Of a DNA stretch of 5,549 nucleotides, positions 1 through 5,422 are shown piece by piece. The notes under the pieces are model-generated. The model was not told the origin of the DNA. It searched no databases and saw only the letters and a program-made list of their open reading frames with translations. A program made the translations under genes and the position numbers. Numbering within the stretch: the stretch's first letter is position 1; the number at the start of each line of letters is the position of its first letter. Source of the stretch: Granulosicoccaceae bacterium (lineage in GTDB: Bacteria; Pseudomonadota; Gammaproteobacteria; Granulosicoccales; Granulosicoccaceae); NCBI GenBank assembly GCA_023301405.1, contig JALZUX010000600.1:1-5549 (forward strand), read 5' to 3'.

Positions 1-1
1 T

Positions 2-88
2 TCGCTGAAACTTTCTTCTGTCGATCCGGATATAGCGGGTCTGGATACGTCGATAGAAGGTGGCGAGTTACATCGCCACGACTGGTAA
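2..88 (+). CDS. C-terminal fragment of an unidentified protein
   Basis: A reading frame is open from the left edge to a TAA at 86-88 and gives 28 residues ending in GGELHRHDW. The rest of the gene lies outside the window. The frame is preferred over the two others because its composition is protein-like (acidic, then a basic/aromatic end) and because an intrinsic terminator begins 32 bases after its stop, as expected at the end of a transcription unit. The last codons contain a perfect 7-base inverted repeat (60-66 with 73-79, loop of 6), which may be coincidental coding sequence. I do not recognise the family, and 28 residues are too few to assign one. It is unlikely to be cotranscribed with the oxygenase gene downstream, since the terminator lies between them. 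Confidence 0.55.
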   Translation, partial: SLKLSSVDPDIAGLDTSIEGGELHRHDW

Positions 89-120
89 TACTAATAATAA
101 TAAAATGTGCGTGAAAATTC

Positions 121-147
121 AGGGCGTCCCTCGGCGCCCTTCTTTTC
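121..147 (+). terminator. Rho-independent terminator of the upstream gene
   Basis: Bases 121-128 pair with 133-140 (AGGGCG with CGCCCT, then one G.U and one C-G pair), giving an 8-base-pair GC-rich stem with a four-base loop. The T-rich run TCTTTT follows directly at 141-146, and an A-rich stretch (GAAAA, 112-116) precedes the stem. Stem, tight loop and adjacent T tract are the classic intrinsic terminator form for plus-strand transcription. It closes the transcript of the gene ending at base 88. Confidence 0.85.
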
Positions 148-203
148 AAGCTACAGATATTACCATATCCTACCGCTGCAGCCTTCACTAGCTGCGATAT
201 TCC

Positions 204-234
204 TTGTTCTCGGGACAACACACCTGTCTATAGA
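204..234 (+). promoter_or_regulatory. Possible promoter of the PhyH-family gene
   Basis: TTGTTC (204-209) and TATAGA (229-234) resemble -35 and -10 hexamers, separated by a long 19-base spacer. Transcription would start near 241 and give a leader of about 60 bases. A promoter is needed here because a terminator lies just upstream, but these hexamers are only moderate matches and other positions in 150-290 are possible. Confidence 0.3.
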
Positions 235-272
235 TTTGCGTATAGCAATTTGTCAGGTGGTGTTGTACAACA
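215..272 (+). promoter_or_regulatory. Operator-like inverted repeats upstream of the PhyH-family gene
   Basis: Two nested symmetries are visible. TGTTGTACAACA at 261-272 is a perfect 12-base palindrome, 27 bases before the oxygenase start. In addition, ACAACACACCTG (215-226) is the inverted complement of CAGGTG-TGTTGT (254-266, with one extra G at 260), with 27 bases between the arms. The half-site TGTTGT/ACAACA therefore occurs three times, on both sides of the candidate -10 hexamer. This is the arrangement expected for a dimeric regulator bound at one or two operators. The regulator is unknown. The central TTGTACAA loosely resembles GntR-type sites, but that is only an impression. Confidence 0.45.
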
Positions 273-299
273 GGGGATATTCTTCAGGGTAAGTCTACT

Positions 300-1253
300 A
301 TGCTGACTCCTCAACAAAACTCATTTTTTCACGAACAGGGCTTCGTGGTTGTAGAAAATGTGCTTGATTTGCAGTCTAGGCTCACCCCTCTCAGACGCGA
401 GTATGATGGATTGCTAAGCGGCCTATACGATTCATGGGTGGCTGATGGCGTCATTGTCGCGGACCCGCAAGTGAGTACCTTCGAAAGCCGATTGCTAAGT
501 GTTTACAAGGCGGGGCTGGATTACTTTCAGCCGCTTGATATTTCATTGCCGCCAGGGAATATCTCGACCGATATTCCGTTCCATGCCGGAGCTGCAATAT
601 TTAATGTAATGACTGACAACAAATTACTCGATTTAATCGAATCCATCATCGGTGGCGAAATAACGTCTAATCCTATTCAGCACGTACGCTTAAAGCCACC
701 TGTTGTTGAGCTCGATGATGATGAGATCAGACCGCATATAACCGGTACCGACTGGCATCAGGACAGGGCAGTGACTCTTAAAGAGGCTGACGCCACCCGC
801 ATGGTTACTGCATGGTTGGCTATCTCTGATGCAACTGTCGATAATGGTTGTCTGCAGGTTGTCCCTGGCAGTCATAAATCTGGAATGAAGCTGCATTGTC
901 CGTTGCCGCAATTGGGTATACCGACAAAATTCTTCGATCATAACTCTGCGATTGCATTGCCAGTCCAGGCTGGAAGTGCTGTGTTGTTTCACCCGTTGAC
1001 GATTCACGCATCGCTTGAAAACCACAGTCAACACTTTCGTTGGAGTTTTGACCTTCGATATAACGTCAGTGGTGATCCCACCGGCCGCCCGATGTTTCCT
1101 GAATTTATTGCACGAAGTCGTTCTGATCCATCCACTGAATTAAGAAACGCGGATGACTGGCGACTACTATGGATCAATGCTCGTGAAAAGCTGGCGATGG
1201 AAAACCCTGTGACGATACATAGGTGGGCAGCAGATGCTGTTCATTGCGCTTAG
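300..1253 (+). CDS. Phytanoyl-CoA dioxygenase (PhyH) family protein
   Basis: This 317-residue protein is a probable cytoplasmic non-haem Fe(II)/2-oxoglutarate-dependent oxygenase, a family that hydroxylates small molecules or acyl-CoA substrates while converting 2-oxoglutarate to succinate and CO2. The iron triad is intact: H153 and D155 in the motif DWHQD (151-155) and a distal His, most likely H236, in HPLTIHASLEN. R247, eleven residues after that His, fits the 2-oxoglutarate carboxylate-binding Arg of the family (H-x-S-x-x-N...R). The stretch GCLQVVPGSHKSG (183-195) is the usual PhyH strand and turn before the second half of the barrel. The N-terminus (FFHEQGFVVVENVL) matches the typical start of the family, and an AGGG (286-289) lies 10 bases before the ATG. 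The length is normal and nothing is truncated. The substrate cannot be read from the sequence. No CoA-linked genes are adjacent, so the phytanoyl-CoA name is only a family label. Confidence 0.93.
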   Translation: MLTPQQNSFFHEQGFVVVENVLDLQSRLTPLRREYDGLLSGLYDSWVADGVIVADPQVSTFESRLLSVYKAGLDYFQPLDISLPPGNISTDIPFHAGAAIFNVMTDNKLLDLIESIIGGEITSNPIQHVRLKPPVVELDDDEIRPHITGTDWHQDRAVTLKEADATRMVTAWLAISDATVDNGCLQVVPGSHKSGMKLHCPLPQLGIPTKFFDHNSAIALPVQAGSAVLFHPLTIHASLENHSQHFRWSFDLRYNVSGDPTGRPMFPEFIARSRSDPSTELRNADDWRLLWINAREKLAMENPVTIHRWAADAVHCA

Positions 1254-1460
1254 CCTCCATGGTTACAATATTTCGATCAAGCGAGGCGAAGAGTTGTTTT
1301 TCTTTAACAGGATTGATCGTAATAGTTGGTCAAAAGGCCGCACTGCTCACTTAGTTAGGGTGGGTTTATTTAAGTCACTGGAGTCATGCGGATAGGGACT
1401 GGTGATTGTTTGGTTTTTGTTGTTCCAGAGCTTGCCACTTACATAACCGCTGCAATCGCT
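1254..1460. other. Intergenic stretch without a convincing gene
   Basis: No reading frame longer than about 31 codons with a credible ribosome binding site is visible on either strand. The stretch contains a weak inverted repeat (CGATCAA at 1274-1280 and TTGATCG at 1313-1319) and T-rich patches, but no stem joined to a T run that would terminate the oxygenase transcript. The downstream part probably carries the permease promoter. One weak candidate is TTGTTG (1417-1422), 17 bases, TACATA (1440-1445). Confidence 0.5.
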
Positions 1461-1476
1461 GAGGGTTTTTTCTATT
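1461..1476 (+). promoter_or_regulatory. Ribosome binding site with a possible ATT start codon for the permease
   Basis: GAGGG at 1461-1465 is a good Shine-Dalgarno sequence. Eight bases later, in frame with the permease, lies ATT (1474-1476), which would start the protein as fMet-NRTSFAFAL followed by the M of the ATG at 1504. No ATG, GTG or TTG lies between the in-frame stop at 1444 and 1504, and no Shine-Dalgarno sequence precedes 1504. The extra ten residues supply the short basic cytoplasmic leader that DMT permeases usually have before helix 1. ATT starts are rare but known, for example in infC. Confidence 0.45.
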
Positions 1477-1503
1477 AATCGTACAAGCTTCGCGTTCGCT
1501 TTA

Positions 1504-2373
1504 ATGTTGGGTGCATTTTTGTGTTTCTCTGCGATGGATACGAGTGCTAAATGGCTGGTATCGGTAGCACTGATTCCGTCACTTCAAGTTGCTTTTGTAC
1601 GTTACCTTGTTCACTTTTCATGGACGCTGGTCTTGTATGTCCCCGGGGAAGGTGCTGCAGTGTTCAAGTCTGCTGTGCCATGGCAGCAAACCTTCCGTGG
1701 TCTGCTTCTACTCTGTAGTACGGCGCTTAATTTCACGGCATTAAAATATCTGCCCCTGACGGTCACCATATCAATATTTTTTGCCGCACCGATGGTGGTC
1801 TGCTTGTTGAGCATTCCAGTGTTGGGTGAAAAAGTTGGGCTTAAAAGGTTTTTTGCAGTGTTGGTGGGCTTTGTGGGTGTATTAATTATTGTTCAGCCGT
1901 GGGGGGAGGCGTTTGACTATCATGTGCTCTATGCACTTGGAGCTCTATGCACTGCGTCTGGATACTTCGTGATGACACGTAAGCTTGCCGGTATCGATCG
2001 CAACTCAGTGTCTCAATTTTATTGTTCCGGGGTTGCGTCTCTTTTGTTAGCGCCTTTTGCTGTCAGTGTTTGGCATTGGCCGCAGTCAATGACAGAAGCT
2101 ATTGTTCTTTTTGTACTTGGCTCATTGGGTATGTTGGGTCATACACTGCTGACCAAAGCTCATGGATTGGCAGAGGCATCGGTGCTGGCGCCAACGGTGT
2201 ATTCTCAAATTATTTATATCACTATTTTTAGTTGGGCAATATTTGGCGCTACCCCGGATAGCTCAACAATAATTGGTGCTGTGATCATTGTAGGAAGTGG
2301 TGTTTTCATTTGGTGGAGAGAAAAAACATTGCAGCCCTCTGTGCAGGCTGTGCCAATAAGAGCCGGAAGGTAG
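1504..2373 (+). CDS. EamA/DMT-family permease, ten-helix
   Basis: This is an inner-membrane protein of the drug/metabolite transporter superfamily, whose members typically export amino acids, nucleotide derivatives or other small metabolites. It has 289 residues from this ATG, or 299 if the upstream ATT at 1474 is the real start. The sequence is almost wholly hydrophobic, with ten predicted helices in two EamA repeats (about residues 1-130 and 138-272). Family hallmarks are MDTSAKW in helix 1, the run PLTVTISIFFAAP (84-96) followed by LGEKVGLKRFFA and GFVGVLIIVQP. The second repeat ends similarly, with YSQIIYITIFSWAIFG then IIGAVIIVGSGVFIWWRE. The C-terminal tail after WWREK is short, polar and presumably cytoplasmic. 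The family is sure, but substrate and direction are not deducible. Neither neighbour is closely spaced (250 bases upstream, 80 downstream), so an operon is not evident. Confidence 0.93.
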   Translation: MLGAFLCFSAMDTSAKWLVSVALIPSLQVAFVRYLVHFSWTLVLYVPGEGAAVFKSAVPWQQTFRGLLLLCSTALNFTALKYLPLTVTISIFFAAPMVVCLLSIPVLGEKVGLKRFFAVLVGFVGVLIIVQPWGEAFDYHVLYALGALCTASGYFVMTRKLAGIDRNSVSQFYCSGVASLLLAPFAVSVWHWPQSMTEAIVLFVLGSLGMLGHTLLTKAHGLAEASVLAPTVYSQIIYITIFSWAIFGATPDSSTIIGAVIIVGSGVFIWWREKTLQPSVQAVPIRAGR

Positions 2374-2453
2374 TTACTGTCGCCGTTTGTTGATTTGAAT
2401 CGAATTATGCGACTATGAGCTTTAAAAGATTGTGAGCGTAGGCGAGAGATACC

Positions 2454-2699
2454 ATGACTGTGGCATTATTAACTGAGTTCTTTTTTGTTTGTAGTGTAAT
2501 CAACGGATGCTTGCTAGCATTGTGGGTTGCTCTGATGATGTTCGCACCTGATCTTGTGTATCGTACCCAATACAAATGGTTTCCCATTGCTCGAGAGTCT
2601 TTCAGTGAAGTGATGTATCGATTTCTTGGTTTGTTTAAGTTACTTTTTCTACTGTTTAATCTGGTGCCGTGGATAGCATTGAAAATAATTGGTGTCTAG
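2454..2699 (+). CDS. Small two-helix membrane protein, DUF6868-like
   Basis: This 81-residue protein has two hydrophobic segments, about residues 8-30 and 57-80, joined by a polar, aromatic loop (YRTQYKWFPIARESF). The ending FNLVPWIALKIIG and the loop pattern match, as I remember it, the DUF6868 family of roughly 80-residue proteins found mainly in Gammaproteobacteria, whose function is unknown. A purine-rich AGGCGAGAG (2440-2448) lies five bases before the ATG, which supports both the gene and this start. It is separated by 80 bases from the permease and 188 bases from the peptidase, and may be read through from the permease, as no terminator is seen between them. The sequence alone does not indicate any enzymatic activity. 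Confidence 0.85.
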   Translation: MTVALLTEFFFVCSVINGCLLALWVALMMFAPDLVYRTQYKWFPIARESFSEVMYRFLGLFKLLFLLFNLVPWIALKIIGV

Positions 2700-2718
2700 A
2701 AAAGCTTTCATAAGAATC

Positions 2719-2760
2719 AGGAGCTCGCCAGTGAGTGAGGTTTCGAATGAAGAACATTGA
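2719..2760 (+). promoter_or_regulatory. Possible minicistron (nine codons) in the peptidase leader
   Basis: AGGAG at 2719-2723 is a strong Shine-Dalgarno sequence, seven bases before a GTG at 2731. The GTG opens a frame of nine codons (VSEVSNEEH) ending at TGA 2758-2760. A good initiation signal with almost no gene behind it could mark a leader peptide, the decayed start of a lost gene, or chance. The first residues (fMet-SE) resemble the start of the peptidase (MSE), but the similarity is too short to mean much. Confidence 0.2.
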
Positions 2761-2794
2761 TTAAATGAGGCGGATAATCGTCCTTCTTTAACGA

Positions 2795-2837
2795 CGTTGA
2801 TCGTAGTTGCGGCTCACAAAGTCGGCTGTGATCGACG
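2795..2837 (+). ncRNA. Candidate structured leader element upstream of the M32 peptidase
   Basis: Bases 2795-2809 can pair with 2823-2837 in the plus-strand RNA without a single mismatch or bulge: 15 pairs, five of them G.U, closing a 13-base loop (2810-2822). In the minus-strand RNA the same five positions would be A.C mismatches, so the structure favours a plus-strand transcript. It ends 50 bases before the peptidase start. A GATAAT (2773-2778) upstream could serve as -10 and put the hairpin at the very 5' end of the mRNA, but no good -35 accompanies it. No T tract follows immediately, so it is not a standard terminator. It matches no riboswitch class that I recognise. Confidence 0.35.
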
Positions 2838-2887
2838 CTGAATAAATACCAGTTTTTATTAATAGTGATAGTGAGACAGGATCTATA

Positions 2888-4387
2888 ATGTCAGAGGCGT
2901 ATCAAAAATTAGTGACTCGGTTTCAGGAGTTGCATCGACTGGATCATGCGATGACTTTTCTGAGTTGGGATCAAATGGTGATGATGCCACCCAACGGTAA
3001 CGATGCGCGCTCTGCCTCCATCGCTGAGATTGCCAGCATCCGTCACAAGCTATTGATCAGTCCTGAAGTAGAAGACTGGATTAACGAAGCTTCAATGCAA
3101 AATTCTTTAGAGATTAGCCGAAGTTTACAAGAGATGGAAAGGGTTTGGCGGCAGGCTGCTTGTCTGCCGGCAGACCTGGTGGTCGCTAAAATTAAGGCCG
3201 GGTCTCATTGTGAGCACGGTTGGCGGACACAACGAGGTGCTAATGATTGGGCTGGTTTTCTAAAAAACTTTAAGCCGGTAGTCGACCTTTCAAGAGAAGA
3301 GGCGCAACGTCGTCAGCAAGCTGCCGGAAAGAGATTTTCTTCTCCGTACGAGGCATTGCTCGAATTACACTGTGCCGGAGATAGTCAGTCATTAATTGAT
3401 TCGGTGTTTTCTACTCTGCGTGAGCAATTGCCAACGCTATTGCAACAGGTAACAGAAAGACAGAAAAAATCAGCACTACCATCGCTTAAGGGTGACTATC
3501 CCCAGCAGCAGCAACAGGCGTTGTGTGAAGAACTGATGACTTCATTGGGTTTCGATTTTCAATCGGGCAGACTCGACAGAAGTATGCACCCGTTTAGTAC
3601 CGGGGAGGCGGGTGATCTACGGATTACAACCCGTTATCAGGACGATGAATTTATCGAGGCGTTAAACTCTACGGCGCATGAGGTGGGTCATTCTTGTTAT
3701 GAAGGTGGGTTACCTGAAAAGTGGCGAGGTTTGCCGGTAGGCGGGCATCGAAATATGTGCATTCACGAAAGCCAGAGTTTGCTGTTTGAGAAGCAAATAT
3801 TTTATTCCAAGACGTTTCTTAAGTTTTTTACAACAAAAATTCACCAGTATCTGCCGGCGAGTAAAGCTATTGATGCCGATACTTTATGGGGCGCCTGTAC
3901 CCGGGTTAAGCCTGGATTCATTCGAGTGGAGGCGGATGAGGTATGTTATCCACTGCATGTGTTAATGCGCTATGAGATTGAAAGCGGGTTAATAAACGGT
4001 GATATCGAAGCCGATGTACTACCTGATATCTGGAATGAAAAAATGCAAAGTTATTTAGGGCTATCTACTGTGGGTAATTTTACTGACGGTGTATTGCAGG
4101 ATATCCATTGGACGGATGGTGCGTTTGGGTATTTCCCGTCTTATACCATCGGAGCTGTAAATAGCGCGCAAATTTTTCAAGCGCTGTGTAATGATTTTCC
4201 GGATTGGCAAGATCGCTTTGTCGCTGGAAACTTATCATTCATAAGTGAATGGCTACACGCGAAAATATGGTCAAAAGGTTGTGAGTTGTCATCGCAGGAT
4301 TTAATGACACAAGCAACCGGCCGTGGGACAAGTACTGATGATTATCTAGCGCATCTTAAATTACGGTATCTCGATGAGCTGCATTAA
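2888..4387 (+). CDS. M32-family metallocarboxypeptidase (Taq-type)
   Basis: This probable cytoplasmic zinc carboxypeptidase of peptidase family M32 removes C-terminal residues from peptides. It has 499 residues, the normal full length. The zinc site is intact: HEVGH at 264-268 gives two His ligands and catalytic E265. E294 in IHESQS, thirty residues after H264, is the third ligand at the same spacing as in the Thermus aquaticus enzyme. Other M32 signatures are DLRITTRY (243-250), IRVEADEVCYPLH (345-357) and LQDIHWTDGAFGYFPSY (403-419). The usual HExGHxxYEQG appears here as HEVGHSCYEGG, a mild variation. There is no signal peptide. A run of five Gln (206-210) lies in a probable loop. AGGA at 2878-2881, six bases before the ATG, fixes the start. 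The gene appears monocistronic and converges on the dehydrogenase gene. Confidence 0.97.
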   Translation: MSEAYQKLVTRFQELHRLDHAMTFLSWDQMVMMPPNGNDARSASIAEIASIRHKLLISPEVEDWINEASMQNSLEISRSLQEMERVWRQAACLPADLVVAKIKAGSHCEHGWRTQRGANDWAGFLKNFKPVVDLSREEAQRRQQAAGKRFSSPYEALLELHCAGDSQSLIDSVFSTLREQLPTLLQQVTERQKKSALPSLKGDYPQQQQQALCEELMTSLGFDFQSGRLDRSMHPFSTGEAGDLRITTRYQDDEFIEALNSTAHEVGHSCYEGGLPEKWRGLPVGGHRNMCIHESQSLLFEKQIFYSKTFLKFFTTKIHQYLPASKAIDADTLWGACTRVKPGFIRVEADEVCYPLHVLMRYEIESGLINGDIEADVLPDIWNEKMQSYLGLSTVGNFTDGVLQDIHWTDGAFGYFPSYTIGAVNSAQIFQALCNDFPDWQDRFVAGNLSFISEWLHAKIWSKGCELSSQDLMTQATGRGTSTDDYLAHLKLRYLDELH

Positions 4388-4404
4388 TTTCTAAGCCAGG
4401 GGTG

Positions 4405-4455
4405 CTGAGCAACATGGCGCACAGCGCGTCATGTTGCCCAGGGATGGTTGCTCAG
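4405..4455. terminator. Hairpin at the convergent junction, likely bidirectional transcription end
   Basis: GCAACATGGCGC (4409-4420) pairs with GCGTCATGTTGC (4426-4437) over 12 base pairs including one G.T, with a five-base loop. It lies between the stop of the peptidase and the stop of the minus-strand dehydrogenase, where transcripts from both sides should end. No T tract adjoins either side, so it is not a textbook intrinsic terminator and may instead protect 3' ends or work with Rho. A second pairing is possible: CTGAGCAAC (4405-4413) with GTTGCTCAG (4447-4455), nine perfect pairs that compete with the first stem. Confidence 0.5.
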
Positions 4456-4460
4456 GGATA
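4433..4460. repeat. Tandem 14-base imperfect duplication
   Basis: GTTGCCCAGGGATG (4433-4446) is followed directly by GTTGCTCAGGGATA (4447-4460), with 12 of 14 positions identical. The repeat duplicates part of the right arm of the junction hairpin, and so provides the two alternative partners for the left arm. It ends five bases before the stop codon of the dehydrogenase gene. Confidence 0.7.
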
Positions 4461-4465
4461 TCAGT

Positions 4466-5347
4466 TTAAGGCTTCATTTTATCGCTATAAAAATCAACCA
4501 TCTGTGACACCATTTGATCGCCACAGCCGCTAGCTTCTGCTTCCGTAAGTCCTTTCAACGTTGACTGGGACATGATGCTGGTAACGCCAGCGTCATCTGC
4601 CATGGTTGAATAATAACCAACGTCTTTAGCGGCATTTTTAATGGCGAATGCAAGTTGAGACGGGTCGCCATCAACGCCATAGCCTTTTACGAAGTCCATC
4701 ATGCCGCTGTGAAGAGGGCCTGCTGACATAACATCATAAAGCGACTGGCGATCAACGCCTTGTACGTCGGCCATGGCAAATGCTTCGGCCATTGCGTTGG
4801 CTACTGTCATGCCGAAAAAATTATTGATTAGTTTTATGGTGTGACCTGAACCAAGTGCCCCGAGATGGAAGACATTTTCTCCTAGATCATCCAGTACAGG
4901 GCGTGCTTTGTCGAATGCGCCTTTGTCACCTGCACACATGATATTCAATAAACCGTCCTGGGCGTGTGCCGGGGTACGACCTAGCGGCCCATCAAGAAAA
5001 TGGCTGCCGGCTTTTTCAATGGCCTGACCTAGTTTTCGGGTTGAGGCGGGCAGTGAGGTGCCAAAATCGATGACGATGCTGCCTGGCTTTAAGCCGGCAA
5101 GTATTCCGTCTGCGCCTTCAACGCGGCTCTCTACCTGGGCAGAGGTGCCCATGCATAGCATGACAATGTCGCTGTTTGCTGCTAATTCACGAGCTGTCGA
5201 TGCTTCAGTCGCGCCGCGTGCAATAGCTGCATCAATGTTTGGTCGTGACTGGTTTGCCAGTACATTCAAAGAATGACCTTTGTCTAGGAGGCGATTGACC
5301 ATTGCGGAGCCCATCAGGCCCAGACCGATAAAACCTATCGTACTCAT
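4466..5347 (-). CDS. NAD(P)-dependent beta-hydroxyacid dehydrogenase family protein
   Basis: This 293-residue cytoplasmic oxidoreductase belongs to the 3-hydroxyisobutyrate / 6-phosphogluconate dehydrogenase-like superfamily. The Rossmann dinucleotide site is GFIGLGLMGSAM (G8, G10, G13). N32 near the end of strand 2, with R35, and no acidic residue there, suggests but does not prove a preference for NADP(H). D119 begins the substrate-binding segment DGPLGRTPAHA. K172 in GSGHTIKLINN is the catalytic lysine, with N176 four residues on, and KDVGYY (241-246) is the usual late motif. The segment with GRT and IKLINN resembles E. coli YihU (sulfolactaldehyde reductase) more than the DVPVSGG of typical hydroxyisobutyrate or tartronate semialdehyde enzymes. 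No sulfoquinovose genes are visible, so the substrate remains open. In the minus strand the ATG is preceded by AGGAAAATC, a good ribosome binding site. The length is normal. Confidence 0.93.
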   Translation of the reverse strand: MSTIGFIGLGLMGSAMVNRLLDKGHSLNVLANQSRPNIDAAIARGATEASTARELAANSDIVMLCMGTSAQVESRVEGADGILAGLKPGSIVIDFGTSLPASTRKLGQAIEKAGSHFLDGPLGRTPAHAQDGLLNIMCAGDKGAFDKARPVLDDLGENVFHLGALGSGHTIKLINNFFGMTVANAMAEAFAMADVQGVDRQSLYDVMSAGPLHSGMMDFVKGYGVDGDPSQLAFAIKNAAKDVGYYSTMADDAGVTSIMSQSTLKGLTEAEASGCGDQMVSQMVDFYSDKMKP

Positions 5348-5370
5348 GATTTTCCTATTTGTGTTTGTCT

Positions 5371-5413
5371 ATTCAAGATTGATTATAACGCTTGGTCAAA
5401 TTTGTTTCTGACC
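5371..5413 (-). promoter_or_regulatory. Promoter region and operator-like dyad of the dehydrogenase gene
   Basis: Read on the minus strand, TTGACC (5399-5394) and TTGAAT (5376-5371) form a -35/-10 pair with exactly 17 bases between them. A perfect TATAAT (5387-5382) overlaps that spacer and could act as an alternative -10, though with only a weak -35 (CAGAAA, 5410-5405). A dyad of GGTCA and TGACC separated by ten bases (5394-5413) covers the TTGACC hexamer, placing a possible dimeric regulator directly on the promoter. The start codon is 24 bases downstream of the nearer -10. Confidence 0.5.
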
Positions 5414-5422
5414 GGTTTTCCG

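Noticed and set aside
60..79. 7-base inverted repeat GTGGCGA/TCGCCAC near the left edge
   Set aside because: It lies inside the probable coding tail, has no T tract, and a better terminator follows at 121-147.
86..104. (TAA/ATA)n-like tract after the first stop codon
   Set aside because: It is simple AT-rich sequence between a stop and a terminator. It is too short and irregular to be called a functional repeat.
107..292. 61-codon plus-strand frame before the oxygenase gene
   Set aside because: It runs through the intrinsic terminator at 121-147 and the dyad-rich leader, lacks a ribosome binding site and has no recognisable protein pattern.
690..1034. Minus-strand frames of 114 and 63 codons inside the oxygenase gene
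   Set aside because: They lie opposite a gene with intact catalytic motifs. Their translations show no family features, so they are shadow frames.
1259..1354. 31-codon frame after the oxygenase stop (MVTIFRSSEAK...)
   Set aside because: It has no Shine-Dalgarno sequence before its ATG and no recognisable features. A frame of this length is expected by chance.
3503..3517. CAG/CAA run giving five consecutive Gln in the peptidase
   Set aside because: It is short, in frame and in a probable loop. There is no sign of an expansion or a functional repeat.
5058..5276. 72-codon plus-strand frame within the dehydrogenase gene
   Set aside because: It is antisense to a well-supported coding region and its composition mirrors that gene.
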